This document shows, piece after piece, positions 1-8,783 of a stretch of DNA of 64,000 bases; the first letter of the stretch is position 1; each line of letters opens with the position of its first letter. The translations under genes were made by a program, and so were the position numbers. Location: contig MNJR01000017.1 of assembly GCA_001920415.1 (NCBI GenBank), positions 57,431 through 121,430 of the forward strand. Reading direction: 5' to 3'. The DNA is from Acidobacteria bacterium 13_1_20CM_3_53_8. GTDB lineage: Bacteria > Acidobacteriota > Blastocatellia > Pyrinomonadales > Pyrinomonadaceae. The notes beneath the pieces are model-generated. The model was given only the letters and a program-made list of their open reading frames with translations, searched no databases and was not told the DNA's origin.

Positions 1-225
1 ATGAGTTTCAGTTTTTTGTTGTAACGCCGTGTTCGGGTGATTTCGCGTCTCGCGCGAACTTCACTCGGCGCGGTTTTGTCTTAGCTGGTGAAGTTTTCGG
101 TTTAGCGCCCCAACAGTAAAGCGCGTCCGGCTCACAAGCATTAACCCTAAAAGTCGGCGCGGAAGTTCTCCGAAAAAGAGTTTCCCGCCTTAGCTTTTTC
201 GAATCGTTAGGAGGATTCGTTTGTT
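1..225. other. Leader region upstream of the cold-shock gene
   Basis: I see no gene here. A Shine-Dalgarno AGGAGG lies at 209-214, eleven bases before the cold-shock ATG. The region is long enough to include a 5' leader, which cold-shock mRNAs often use for thermoregulation, but I cannot show a specific fold or promoter. Confidence 0.4.
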
Positions 226-432
226 ATGTCTAGAATAACCGGCAAGGTCAAGTGGTTTAATAACTCGAAGGGCTACGGCTTCATAGAACAGCCAGGCTCT
301 TCGGACATCTTCGTTCACTACAGCGCCATTCAGGGCGACGGCTTCAAGACTTTGGAAGAAGGCCAGACGGTCGAATTCGAAGTCACGCAGGGACCGAAAG
401 GCCCTCAGGCCGAAAAAGTGATAAAGGTGTAA
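226..432 (+). CDS. Cold-shock protein (CspA family)
   Basis: A 68-residue single cold-shock domain that binds single-stranded RNA and DNA and melts mRNA structure in the cytoplasm. The RNP1 motif KGYGFIE (about residues 15-21) and RNP2 motif DIFVHYSAI (27-35) are intact, as is the N-terminal [11 protein letters not shown] strand. Length is normal for the family. The ATG is preceded by AGGAGG at 209-214. The gene is monocistronic: a strong hairpin follows at 491-529 and the next gene is on the other strand. The family call is certain, but which paralogue it is cannot be told from sequence alone. Confidence 0.97.
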   Translation: MSRITGKVKWFNNSKGYGFIEQPGSSDIFVHYSAIQGDGFKTLEEGQTVEFEVTQGPKGPQAEKVIKV

Positions 433-490
433 TCTCCCCAGGCTTCGCGCCACTGACCGCTTCCGGTATTGGCCGGAAAGCGCAATAACA

Positions 491-529
491 TGAAAGGCGA
501 CCTCTTGAAATCTAAGAGGTCGCCTTTCA
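491..529 (+). terminator. Hairpin terminator of the cold-shock gene
   Basis: TGAAAGGCGACCTCTT (491-506) pairs perfectly with 514-529 around a 7-base loop, giving a 16-bp stem followed by AAATTTTAG. It sits 59 bases after the stop codon. The T-run is short, so termination may be imperfect or partly factor-dependent. Confidence 0.75.
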
Positions 530-550
530 AATTTTAGAGAAGAAAGTGAT

Positions 551-643
551 AAGAGCAGTTTACAGTTTTTAGTTTTCAGTTTTCAGCTAAAAGCCGGTTC
601 GCTTCTTTCTGAAAACTGAAAACTAAAAACTGTAAACTGCTCT
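551..643. repeat. Palindromic intergenic repeat, CTGAAAAC family, copy 1
   Basis: Two roughly 30-bp arms rich in CTGAAAACTGAAAAC form a long hairpin around a core reading CAGCTAAAAGCCGGTTCGCT. The same core is found, inverted, in the copy at 5982-6062. The element ends at the base before the stop codon of the minus-strand gene at 644. It may act as a bidirectional terminator between convergent genes or be a REP/MITE-like unit. Confidence 0.85.
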
Positions 644-1279
644 TTACTTTTCCCCCTTAGCTTTGAACTTAACGCGCCCGTCCGTGATGTCAACTGAAAA
701 GCGCACACGCTCGCAGTTCAGCCGCTCTTTCAAGCTGTCCGTCTTTGTCGCAATCAGATGATGAAAGCGCGGGAACGAGAGGTCTTCCGTAGGCTCGCCG
801 CATTTCATCTTCGCCTCGACCAGCGCATCGAAAAGGCTTCTGACTGTCTCAACATCCGTGTACGCGTTGTCGCAGACGAAGACCGATGGAGAGCGCGTTC
901 GCGCAGCTTCCGCATGGGCAGCAGCGCGAGCAGCCGAAACCGCGTCGCGCCCTTCCTCGCGTCCCTGAAGCGTTCTACGCCACAACTCACGAAACGCAGT
1001 GAAGCGCGAGGCCAGAGTGTTGTAGCGATAACGCTGCGCGAAGTTCAAAGTGCGGTCATCACCCAAACGCTTGATGATAGTCTCTACGCGATTCTTCGTG
1101 TCGTAGGGCGGGCGTTTCGCCGCGCCGTTGAAATAGATGTCGAACTCTATCTTGAGTCGGCGTATGTCGTCTTCAAGGCGCGTCAATTGCTCGTCTATGG
1201 TCGGCGGCACGTCAACGCCTATAACATTCTTATTCCTCAGTTGCGCCAAGCGAATTAATTTGTTGTCGCGTATTCCCAC
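644..1279 (-). CDS. MXAN_5187-like conserved protein
   Basis: A soluble protein of 211 residues. The N-terminal half (about 25-60) is a charged helix that could form a coiled coil. The centre (about 45-115) reads like the C-terminal domain of the myxobacterial and acidobacterial MXAN_5187 family, with the pattern IEFDIYFNG, then R...NTLASRF, then LWRRTLQGREEG. A second block near 150-200 (VRSLFDALVEAKMKCGE) also fits that family from memory. Function is unknown. No signal peptide or membrane segment is visible. The stop codon abuts the palindromic repeat at 551-643, and the gene is transcribed toward the cold-shock gene. The open frame and family resemblance support a real gene; the family name is recalled, not searched. 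Confidence 0.7.
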   Translation of the reverse strand: MGIRDNKLIRLAQLRNKNVIGVDVPPTIDEQLTRLEDDIRRLKIEFDIYFNGAAKRPPYDTKNRVETIIKRLGDDRTLNFAQRYRYNTLASRFTAFRELWRRTLQGREEGRDAVSAARAAAHAEAARTRSPSVFVCDNAYTDVETVRSLFDALVEAKMKCGEPTEDLSFPRFHHLIATKTDSLKERLNCERVRFSVDITDGRVKFKAKGEK

Positions 1280-1430
1280 TAAAACTCAAGCTCCTTTTCG
1301 CAAACAGCCGCCGAACGAGCAGCCTCAAGTTTGAGTCTAGGCGGTTTCAGAACTCCGTGTCAACAAAGTTTTTCAAAGGCAAACTAGATTTTCCCGACAA
1401 CTCTCTACCTGCAAAGCTCAGGCGGCGATG

Positions 1431-1638
1431 AAGAGCAAGGCGGAAGTAAGTAAGAAGGATGAAGGCGGAAAGGTAAGGAACGATTCATGACAGAGAAGAC
1501 AATTATCCACGAAGCCACACGAAACAACACGAAAACCTTTTAACTTCTTTCGTGTTGTTTCGTGTGGCTTCGTGGACGGCTATCCTGTTTGACTTTGAAT
1601 AGTTATTCTTTCCGCCTTCATCCTTCCGCCTTGCTCTT
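1431..1638. repeat. Nested palindromic repeat (two concentric inverted repeats)
   Basis: Outer arms AAGAGCAAGGCGGAA... (from 1431) and its complement (ending 1638) enclose an inner perfect inverted repeat: TCCACGAAGCCACACGAAAC at 1506-1525 continuing to about 1534, complementary to 1548-1576. One outer arm has about 10 extra bases. The inner hairpin belongs to the CACGAAA family also seen at 34368, 38958, 40050, 58453 and 60588. It fills the 435-base gap before selA; I see no gene in the gap. Confidence 0.8.
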
Positions 1639-1714
1639 CTTCTCCTTCTTCGCGTTGATTCTTCGGGGCGAAAAAGAATATGCTGCGTTGAGGTTGATCT
1701 AATCCCGTAATTCT

Positions 1715-3145
1715 ATGACCAATCAAGTTTCGTCAAAACAGAATCTACTGCGTGCGCTGCCTTCTGTTGATGCGCTGTTGCGCACGCCCGCAGCACGTGC
1801 TCTGCTTGAATCCATAGGGTCGCAGAGGCTAACGAAACTTGCGCGTGCGGTCACTGATGAATTGCGCGCAAAACTTCTGGCAGAGTCGCTCGATGAAGAG
1901 ACGAACGGCGACCATTCGCGCGCGTCTCTGCTGGCTGAAGCCGAGAGCAAGCTTGAAGAAGCGTATGCGAAGGAGAAAGCTCTTGGGCTTAGGCGCGTTA
2001 TCAACGCGAGCGGAGTTATACTGCATACGAATCTGGGGCGTGCGCCGCTCGCCGAGTCCGCGCGTCGCGCCATCGCGGAAGAGGCCGCAGGATACTGCAC
2101 GCTCGAATACGACCTGGCGACAGGCTCGCGCGGGCGACGCGGCGCTCGCGTAGAAAGCGCGCTCGCCGAACTCGCTGGCGCTGAGAGCGCTATAGTCGTC
2201 AACAACTGCGCTGCGGCTGCGCTACTCGTATTGACAGTATTGGCCCAGGGCGGCGAGACGATAATTTCGCGCGGCGAGTTGGTTGAAATCGGCGGAGACT
2301 TTCGCGTGCCTGACGTGATGGCGCAGTCCGGCACACGGCTCGTAGAAACGGGGACAACCAACCGAACGAAGCTTGCAGATTACGAACGCGCTATCACGGA
2401 GAACACGCGTCTATTGATGCGCGTTCACCCGTCGAACTATCGCATAGTAGGTTTTACTGCGAATCCTTCGCTCGCTGAGCTTGCCAATCTTGCGCACAAC
2501 GCAGGACTTCTGCTCTACGAAGACGCAGGCTCAGGCGCGCTCATTGATCTTGAGCCGCACGGACTCGCGGGCGAACCCGTCATACGCGAATCAATCAGCG
2601 ACGGAGCCGACGTTGTGACCTTCAGCGGCGACAAGCTTCTAGGCGCTGTGCAGGCAGGACTAATCGTAGGCCGACGCGCGGTCATAGAAAGACTGCGACG
2701 CCATCCGCTCTACAGGGCTTTGCGTGCGGACAAACTTGCGCTTGCCGCTCTTGAAGCGACGCTCGAAATCTACCGTCGCGGCAGAGCCATGGAAGAGATT
2801 CCGACGCTGCGTATGCTGGCAATGACGAAGGAAGAGACTGAGAGGCGTGCGCGCGTCTTTCTGAAGAGATTGAAGAAGTTGAATCCGACCGCGCTGCGAT
2901 TCGAGATAACAGAAGGCGCGTCGGCCATAGGCGGAGGCTCTGCTCCCACAACGCACCCGCAGACCGCGCTCATAGCGCTCACGCACACAAAACTTTCCGC
3001 AGATGAAATTGAAGAACGCCTGCGAGCCAGCATGCCTCCCGTCATCGCGCGCATAGCGTATGACAGAGTGCTGTTAGATCTTCGAACTGTCGCTGAAGAG
3101 GAAGAAGGAGAGCTTCTGAACGTTCTCGCGGCTTTACCGGCGTAA
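1715..3145 (+). CDS. selA: L-seryl-tRNA(Sec) selenium transferase
   Basis: A 476-residue PLP-dependent enzyme, typical length for SelA. It converts seryl-tRNA(Sec) to selenocysteinyl-tRNA(Sec) using selenophosphate in the cytoplasm. The N-terminal PSVDALLRTP helix, the VINASGVILHTNLGRAPL motif, and the cofactor site SGDKLLGAVQAG with Lys about 307 are present. The ATG at 1715 gives the canonical N-terminus, although only a weak ribosome site is visible. A DUF983 gene follows 25 bases downstream and may be co-transcribed. No selB, selD or selC is seen in this window, so the rest of the pathway must lie elsewhere, or the enzyme could be an orphan paralogue. Confidence 0.95.
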   Translation: MTNQVSSKQNLLRALPSVDALLRTPAARALLESIGSQRLTKLARAVTDELRAKLLAESLDEETNGDHSRASLLAEAESKLEEAYAKEKALGLRRVINASGVILHTNLGRAPLAESARRAIAEEAAGYCTLEYDLATGSRGRRGARVESALAELAGAESAIVVNNCAAAALLVLTVLAQGGETIISRGELVEIGGDFRVPDVMAQSGTRLVETGTTNRTKLADYERAITENTRLLMRVHPSNYRIVGFTANPSLAELANLAHNAGLLLYEDAGSGALIDLEPHGLAGEPVIRESISDGADVVTFSGDKLLGAVQAGLIVGRRAVIERLRRHPLYRALRADKLALAALEATLEIYRRGRAMEEIPTLRMLAMTKEETERRARVFLKRLKKLNPTALRFEITEGASAIGGGSAPTTHPQTALIALTHTKLSADEIEERLRASMPPVIARIAYDRVLLDLRTVAEEEEGELLNVLAALPA

Positions 3146-3170
3146 GCGATCAAGCGCAGAGTATAGAGTT

Positions 3171-3587
3171 GTGAAAAAGGATCGCTCACTAACCCGCACG
3201 CTTTCGCGCTGTGCTCGCCTTCTATGCCCCGTCTGCGGTCGCTCCTCAATCGTCGAAACTCCTTTCCATATTAGACTCTACTGCCCTTCTTGCGATGCCC
3301 TCTTCAAGCGCGAAGAAGGCTTCTTCGTAGGAGCCATAGCGGTCAACGTCGTCACAACTGAGTTGGTGATTCTGATTGCTTACCTCGCAAGTCTTCCGCT
3401 GATTAGCTCTCACTACGAAACAATCATAACGATTCTCTTGGCGCTCGCCATCGTTTTCCCCGTTGCCTTCTATCATCACAGTTGGAGCATCTGGCTCAGC
3501 CTGGATCATTTCATAGAATCGCTACCGAAGTTTAGCGGGCAAGACCATGCGCATTTGAAAAGCGATGGGCGGAACACCCGGAACTGA
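3171..3587 (+). CDS. DUF983 family membrane protein
   Basis: 138 residues starting at GTG 3171. The N-terminus carries a CPVCG...CPSC zinc-ribbon-like pair (about residues 18-45). Two hydrophobic segments follow (about 58-80 and 87-108), ending in a WSIWLSLDHFIE-type tail. This layout matches DUF983, a small inner-membrane family of unknown function. It starts 25 bases after selA, so co-transcription is plausible, but no functional link to selenium is known to me. Confidence 0.85.
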   Translation: MKKDRSLTRTLSRCARLLCPVCGRSSIVETPFHIRLYCPSCDALFKREEGFFVGAIAVNVVTTELVILIAYLASLPLISSHYETIITILLALAIVFPVAFYHHSWSIWLSLDHFIESLPKFSGQDHAHLKSDGRNTRN

Positions 3588-3625
3588 AATCCTGCGAAAT
3601 CTGGAGCTTGATTCAAAATCCCTCT

Positions 3626-3754
3626 GCGAGCTTAAGCATTTCTCTTTGCGCCTTTGCGAGAACCATCAATTCACATAAAGCTCAAGATTCATGTGAATTA
3701 TAGTTTCTCGCAAAGGCGCAAAGATAAGAGATAAGCTCGCTAACGGGTTGAGCG
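3626..3754. repeat. Hairpin element, homologous to the core of 40986-41205 (inverted)
   Basis: A roughly 130-bp hairpin. Arms CTTTGCGCCTTTGCGAGAA (3644-3662) and TTCTCGCAAAGGCGCAAAG (3704-3722) are perfectly complementary, with an inner AATTCACAT/ATGTGAATT pair. Its reverse complement aligns along its whole length with 41031-41160, where the arms differ in sequence but still pair. It lies in the 377-base gap after the DUF983 gene; no open reading frame is credible in the gap. Confidence 0.8.
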
Positions 3755-3964
3755 ATTGTTAGTAGATCAGTTGAAGATAAAGCCCAATGTTTTACTGCTC
3801 TTATTCTCAAATTGAGCAACAGCCCCGAAATTTCCTGTAAAAGCGAGTGCCTTTTGTTGTATATTATTTATGCCCCTAGCGCATGGAGGGCATTACCACC
3901 TCAAGCGCGTTCAACTTAATCCTCAGTAGAAGTTTCCGAAAATCTCTCGTTTCTTCTTCCGACT

Positions 3965-5980
3965 TTGAAAAATCTTAGCTCTTATTTCCGCTCACTTTCT
4001 GTCTCTCTGGGTCTGGCGTTCTGCGCATCGCTCGTAGTCTGGGCCACGTGGAGCGCCGGGCTGCTCGCTTCGCTTCAGGCTGCGTTCGTTCTCTCGGAGC
4101 CTAACGAAACCTTAGTGCCGCAGTCTTGGCTCGGCGCGCTCCTTATCGTAGGCGCCGGGTTAAGCGCCGGTTTCATAGTCGAGCGCGTGGGCGCGCGGCG
4201 CGGGCTGCCCCTCTTGGGTGGCGGATTCATACTGGGCTGCGCGTTATCGCTTCTAGTCTCGCGCTTCCGGCAGATTGATATTGCGTTCGCGCCTATGGCG
4301 CTGGCGGTTGTGGCGTCCGTCGCAGCCGTTCAACTCAGAAAACTTTGGGACGTTGATCTGAATCTCACGCGAAACATCAGCCACGCGGCGGCGCACGTCT
4401 CTGCGCTCGAAGGCGGCGAGGCCAGCGCGCGACTCATGGGTGGACTGAAACTCTTGCAGACGATGTTGCCGCTAGATGAGGCCGTAGTCTTTCAGCCTGA
4501 CGAATCGGAAGCGCTCTCTCCAATCGCTCGTCTTCGCTCGGATTCAACTCCTCTGTCGCCTAACTCTTCACATCTGCAAATATGGCGCGAGGGCGTCGTG
4601 CTATGTGAACGCGCGATGACGCGAGGCGAAGTTATTGCCGCTAAACCGCCGGGCGAAACGGACGGGAAGGGGACGGTCGCGCTTCCTTTGAAGCATGAGG
4701 GTAGAGCGGTTGGCGCTCTGCTCTTGCGTCTGCGCGAGGAGTTTGATGAAGAGGACAGGCCGCTCCTAATCGCAGTGGGCGCACAACTCGCGCGCAACCT
4801 TCAACGCGACAAGGCCCGACGCCGTCTTGATGAGAAAGAGTTTCTGACATTCCTCTCGTACAGGGCTGCGGAGACTCGTCTTGCTTCGTTCGATGTTGTG
4901 AGCGGTCTTCTGACCGAACAGAGATTCGGCGCGGCGGTTCTGGCAGAAGCTTTTCATGGCTACGCCGTCGCGTACCTGGATGGAACGCTTGCTTCTGTGA
5001 ATCCGCCTATGCTTCACGCTGCACATCTTAGTGAAGAAGAGGCGCGCAATCTGGACATCTTCGGCCTGCTGGATCGTTTTCGCGGCGGCGTATTCGACGA
5101 GCCTTCGATTGCAGTCCGAAGAGTTCTACAAACGGGCGAGGCTTACGAGCGCGATCTATATTTTACTGACAGAAACCAGACGCTCGCATTGCGCATAGCG
5201 CTCGTGGCATCGCGCGATGCAATCGCCAGCCCCGCGCTAGAGCCGCTGTGCCTGACCGTACGCGTCTGCGACGTGACCGAGAAGAAGGAGTACGAGAAAT
5301 TGAAGAGCGACATGATCTCGCTCATGTCGCACGAACTGCGAACCCCCATTACCAGCATCAACGGTTTCGCGGAACTTCTTGCAATGGACGACACATTGCC
5401 TGAGCAGACGCGCGAATTCCTGACAATCATACGCAACGAGTCGCAGCGATTGACGCGCATGATTAACACGTTCCTCGCCGTCACTCAATTAGAGCGCGGC
5501 GACAAGCAAGAGGTTTTGAAGATTCCCCTAAAACTTGACGACGTTGTGCGCGAGACCGTCAACAGCCTTCAGCCCGTAGCCAAAAAGAAGCGCATACGCC
5601 TGGTCGAACACACGCCCGTTCGCCTGCCTCCCATCGCGGCGGATAGAAGTTTGATAACGCAGGCAGTCACAAACCTTGTTGACAACGCCATCAAGTACAG
5701 CCCCGAACGCACGGCCATAACAATCTCGACCGCGCTTGAAGCAGACTCCGTGCGCGTGTCCGTAGAAGATCGCGGCTTCGGCATTCCGCCCGAATCAATT
5801 GACCGCATCTGGGAGAAGTTCTACCGCGTCGCGCGCGACGGGCAGGAGAAGGATAAAGCTTCAACTGGCCTAGGGTTATCTTTCGTGCGCGAAGTCGTAG
5901 AGCAGCACGGCGGCAACGTCGCCGTCGAATCCGAAGTCGGTCGCGGCTCGAAATTCAGCTTCACACTACCGAGGCTATAA
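3965..5980 (+). CDS. Membrane sensor histidine kinase (GAF/PAS-like)
   Basis: 671 residues from TTG 3965. Four hydrophobic segments lie in the first 125 residues (about 14-35, 57-75, 82-97, 105-122), so the protein is in the inner membrane. A GAF-like region (about 145-275) and a PAS-like region (about 305-435) follow. The HisKA box SLMSHELRTPITS has phospho-acceptor His about 456. The ATPase domain shows the N box NLVDNAIKYSP (about 573), G1 box DRGFGIP (about 601) and G2 box TGLGLSFVREVVEQHGG. It autophosphorylates and should pass phosphate to a response regulator. No regulator gene is adjacent, so it is an orphan kinase here. The start is uncertain because no clear ribosome site precedes the TTG. 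Confidence 0.93.
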   Translation: MKNLSSYFRSLSVSLGLAFCASLVVWATWSAGLLASLQAAFVLSEPNETLVPQSWLGALLIVGAGLSAGFIVERVGARRGLPLLGGGFILGCALSLLVSRFRQIDIAFAPMALAVVASVAAVQLRKLWDVDLNLTRNISHAAAHVSALEGGEASARLMGGLKLLQTMLPLDEAVVFQPDESEALSPIARLRSDSTPLSPNSSHLQIWREGVVLCERAMTRGEVIAAKPPGETDGKGTVALPLKHEGRAVGALLLRLREEFDEEDRPLLIAVGAQLARNLQRDKARRRLDEKEFLTFLSYRAAETRLASFDVVSGLLTEQRFGAAVLAEAFHGYAVAYLDGTLASVNPPMLHAAHLSEEEARNLDIFGLLDRFRGGVFDEPSIAVRRVLQTGEAYERDLYFTDRNQTLALRIALVASRDAIASPALEPLCLTVRVCDVTEKKEYEKLKSDMISLMSHELRTPITSINGFAELLAMDDTLPEQTREFLTIIRNESQRLTRMINTFLAVTQLERGDKQEVLKIPLKLDDVVRETVNSLQPVAKKKRIRLVEHTPVRLPPIAADRSLITQAVTNLVDNAIKYSPERTAITISTALEADSVRVSVEDRGFGIPPESIDRIWEKFYRVARDGQEKDKASTGLGLSFVREVVEQHGGNVAVESEVGRGSKFSFTLPRL

Positions 5981-5981
5981 A

Positions 5982-6062
5982 AACAGTTTTCAGTTCTTAG
6001 TTTTCAGAAAGGAGCGAACCGGCTTTTAGCTGAAAACTGAAAACTAAGAACTGAAAACTGTT
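5982..6062. repeat. Palindromic intergenic repeat, CTGAAAAC family, copy 2
   Basis: The arms AACAGTTTTCAGTTCTTAGT... and their complement close around a core that is the reverse complement of the core in 551-643 (28 bases with one change). The last 19 bases overlap the 3' end of the SET-domain gene on the minus strand and supply its final residues and stop codon. Confidence 0.85.
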
Positions 6063-6481
6063 CTTGTCACTTTATTTATCGTTCCCCGACAATTCGGCGC
6101 GCCGCACGTGCACCTTTTTTTGTCTGAATGAAGCGTGATGATGTAGTCGAGTGTTATCTCTTCGCCGGGATGTATGTCTCTGAGCGCGAAGAAGAGTACG
6201 TGGCCGTATAGAATTTTCATGTAGCAGTTGGGCTGGCAGGAATGGTTCATGTAGTGCGTGCCGTTGCCGCCGCGCGAGCCGTCAATGCTCCAATGCTCGT
6301 CAACGTCGCAGATGCGTAGCTTCCTGCGCCCCGCGCGCCTACGAGATTCGCGGCTAGTGATACGCTCGCCCTCATACTCCGCTATCTTTCGACCGCGCGG
6401 GAAGAAGCGCGTGGCGAAACAGCCTTTGCCGTCAATCGGCGAATCCTTGATCGTTAAGCCATCGGTGAGTTTCAGTCTCAT
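6044..6481 (-). CDS. SET-domain protein (putative lysine methyltransferase)
   Basis: 145 residues, a bare SET domain. Visible are the N-terminal IDGKGCFATRFFPRG start, the NHSCQPNC motif that forms the SAM-binding pseudoknot, GEEITLDY with the catalytic Tyr, and a post-SET CTCGAPNCRG zinc motif. These enzymes methylate protein lysines; bacterial targets are mostly unknown. No signal peptide is visible. The last codons and the TAG stop come from the palindromic repeat at 5982-6062, so the C-terminus has been reshaped by that element. ATG at 6481 is the first start, with no strong ribosome site. Confidence 0.9.
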   Translation of the reverse strand: MRLKLTDGLTIKDSPIDGKGCFATRFFPRGRKIAEYEGERITSRESRRRAGRRKLRICDVDEHWSIDGSRGGNGTHYMNHSCQPNCYMKILYGHVLFFALRDIHPGEEITLDYIITLHSDKKRCTCGAPNCRGTINKVTRTVFSS

Positions 6482-6561
6482 GTCAGCACAGATAATAAGA
6501 GCCGCTCGCGTCCCTCTTCGGATGCAAGCGGCTGTTAACTCAAAAATCTATTTTCATCAAA

Positions 6562-7077
6562 TTACTTCAGGTGAAAGCTGCGTGCGATGGCGTCCGTCTG
6601 GTTACGTATTTGCGGCAGATGGTCGCGCAAGCCCGTGAAGCGTAAAGTGTAGATGGTGCGCTCGTCGGCCATCAGATAGTATATGCGCCCGGCCATGGGC
6701 TTGCCGCCGCTGGTGAATTCGTACGAGATAGTCACACCGTTCAAACGCCCCGCGAAACTCTCCTCACGGCCTTCGACGAAGCCCGGCAGGAAATGCAACT
6801 TCGTCTCCATCTCGCGGTGCGCGAAGTCTTGCGCGGTCGTGCCGCTATCAACCACCTCTTTGCGCACGCGCAAGTAGCCCGCGTTGCGTTCGCCGTTGAC
6901 GAACTCTGCGTGCTCGTGAACGCTGTCCGGTTCGGTCACGACTCGCCACGTGGGCGAGGGTAGATCGAGAACGTAGTCAACGCTGTTGCTGCTGAAAGTT
7001 TGCGTCTGCGCCAGAACAGCGAGCGCGCAAAAAGTAGAAGCCGCGATGGCGGCGAGCAAGATTGTCAGGCGTCGCAT
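6562..7077 (-). CDS. Secreted PsbP/DUF1795-like protein
   Basis: About 171 residues if started at ATG 7077, which follows an AGGAG ten bases upstream and begins a clear signal peptide (MRRLTILLAAIAASTF... cleaved after AVLAQ). An in-frame extension upstream to 7188 exists but would bury the signal sequence. The mature part has alternating strands and ends GRIYYLMADERTIYTLRF...IARSFHLK, resembling PsbP-like or DUF1795 periplasmic proteins. The precise role is unknown. It lies alone between the SET gene and rph. Confidence 0.7.
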   Translation of the reverse strand: MRRLTILLAAIAASTFCALAVLAQTQTFSSNSVDYVLDLPSPTWRVVTEPDSVHEHAEFVNGERNAGYLRVRKEVVDSGTTAQDFAHREMETKLHFLPGFVEGREESFAGRLNGVTISYEFTSGGKPMAGRIYYLMADERTIYTLRFTGLRDHLPQIRNQTDAIARSFHLK

Positions 7078-7225
7078 TTTTATAAGACTCCTATTCAAAC
7101 CTATCAGGAAGATTCTAACGTGCACGCGGGTTTTAGGGAAACTGAAGATGGGCATAAAAATCAAACGGTCGCCGCGTGTGATGCGCAAGCAGGGGAGAGC
7201 GGTTGTCTGACGAAGGCTAATCGGG

Positions 7226-7957
7226 TCAAGTCACCTGTGCAAGCGCGGCACGCTGGACGGCTACGATTCGCTCTACGCCTAGCGCGGCCAACTCCAGAAG
7301 TTCATCCATCCCTTCGCGCGTGAAAGGCTCGCGCTCCGCAGTGCCCTGCACCTCTATGAAGCGACCGTCGCCCGTGCAGATAACGTTCATATCAACTTCC
7401 GCCTGCGAATCCTCTTCGTAGTTCAAATCCAGCAACGCCACGCCGCGCACAATGCCTACGCTCACCGCAGCGACTTCGCCAGTGATAGGATTGCGAGCGA
7501 TCTTTTTATCACTCAACAAACGACGACATGCGAGCGCGCAGGCTACGTATGCGCCCGTGATGCTGGCCGTGCGCGTGCCGCCGTCCGCCTGGAGTACATC
7601 GCAGTCGAGCGTGATGGTGCGTTCGCCTAGCGCGGTCATGTCAACGATGGCACGAAGCGAGCGGCCTATCAATCGCTGGATTTCGTGCGTGCGACCCGAT
7701 GGGCCTCCGCGCCCAACCTCGCGCTGCGTGCGCGTCTGTGTAGAGCGCGGCAGCATAGAGTATTCCGCAGTCACCCAGCCGCGCCCGCTGTTGCGCAGGA
7801 AGAACGGCAGACGCTCTTCGACCGATGCGGTGCAGACCACGCGCGTCGCGCCCATCTCTATCAACACAGAGCCTTCCGCATAAGGCAGGTAGCTCGGTGT
7901 GAGTTTCACAGCACGCAACTCGTCAACAGCACGGCCATCAGTACGCGCGTAGCTCAT
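7226..7957 (-). CDS. rph: Ribonuclease PH
   Basis: A 3'-to-5' phosphorolytic exoribonuclease that trims tRNA 3' ends. About 243 residues, typical length. Characteristic blocks are present: [13 protein letters not shown], the phosphate-binding region [41 protein letters not shown], and the C-terminal [11 protein letters not shown]. The ATG pair at 7960/7957 follows a G-rich ribosome site. The start lies inside the 3' end of murI, so the two genes overlap by about 20 bases and are probably translationally coupled. A longer in-frame start at 8044 would add 29 residues unlike the family. Confidence 0.96.
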   Translation of the reverse strand: MSYARTDGRAVDELRAVKLTPSYLPYAEGSVLIEMGATRVVCTASVEERLPFFLRNSGRGWVTAEYSMLPRSTQTRTQREVGRGGPSGRTHEIQRLIGRSLRAIVDMTALGERTITLDCDVLQADGGTRTASITGAYVACALACRRLLSDKKIARNPITGEVAAVSVGIVRGVALLDLNYEEDSQAEVDMNVICTGDGRFIEVQGTAEREPFTREGMDELLELAALGVERIVAVQRAALAQVT

Positions 7958-8744
7958 CATGCCCCCAGACTTCAACGGCCTCCAAACGGGAAGGAGCGCT
8001 TCCCAGGAATCTTTCAGCAACGCGGCTGAAACGCTCTGCCGCATCGGTCACATAAAAATGGTCAAGGTCATCGCACAAACGACGCTCGCGCGCTATCTCT
8101 AGAACAGGCTCGTGCGCTCTACTTTTCGTTTGCAGAAGAAGCTCGCAGTCTCGCGCAGTAGCCTCGCCCGAATCAATCAATCGCACATTTGGGCCAACGA
8201 CCTCTTGAATCACGCCGCGCAAGATAGGATAGTGCGTGCAGCCCAGCACAAGAGTATCAATGCTGGAATCTTTCATCTCGCTCAAATATTCCGAAGCCAC
8301 TTCGCGCGCCACTTCCGTTTCAGCCCAGCCCTCTTCAGCGAGCGCTACGAAGAGCGGGCAGGCGCGTTCGATGATGGTGACTTCATTGACTAGGTCGCTG
8401 ATTGCTTCGCGGTAAGCGCCGCTCTGCACTGTCGCTTCCGTTGCTATGACGCCGATTCTCTTCTCGCTCGAAACTTCAACGGCGGTTCGCGCGCCCGGCT
8501 CTATCACGCCTATGACTTCAAGATTCACCGCGCGGCGTATGGCTGGCAGCGCCAGAGCTAAAAATCTAGCGTTCTCAATTGCGTATCGCTCAACAGTCGC
8601 CAGCGATTTCGTCCCGTAAGGCACGCGCGCAGTGTCTCCCAGATAGACGAATCGTTCGTCTGGCAATCTTTCGTGCAGCGCACGATAGACTGTCAATCCA
8701 CCGACGCCGCTGTCAAAGATTCCGATGGGAAGATTGCTATTCAA
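7938..8744 (-). CDS. murI: Glutamate racemase with deleted first catalytic motif
   Basis: MurI interconverts L- and D-glutamate for peptidoglycan. Most landmarks are present: [17 protein letters not shown] at the N-terminus, [20 protein letters not shown] and VLGCTHYP with the second catalytic Cys (about residue 169). The usual segment between ENARFL and ALPAIR, which carries VACNTAS with the first catalytic Cys, is absent: the protein runs [17 protein letters not shown] (about residues 57-73). About 16-17 residues are missing in frame, near base 8560. As written, the enzyme should not racemise. It could be an inactivated paralogue, a real deletion or an assembly error. It overlaps rph at its 3' end. 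Confidence 0.88.
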   Translation of the reverse strand: MNSNLPIGIFDSGVGGLTVYRALHERLPDERFVYLGDTARVPYGTKSLATVERYAIENARFLALALPAIRRAVNLEVIGVIEPGARTAVEVSSEKRIGVIATEATVQSGAYREAISDLVNEVTIIERACPLFVALAEEGWAETEVAREVASEYLSEMKDSSIDTLVLGCTHYPILRGVIQEVVGPNVRLIDSGEATARDCELLLQTKSRAHEPVLEIARERRLCDDLDHFYVTDAAERFSRVAERFLGSAPSRLEAVEVWGHDELRAY

Positions 8745-8783
8745 GAAAATATTCTTTCAAAACAGGAAGGATTTATAGAAAGC

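Noticed and set aside
758..1258. 166-codon plus-strand frame
   Set aside because: It is antisense to the MXAN_5187-like gene and has no family resemblance.
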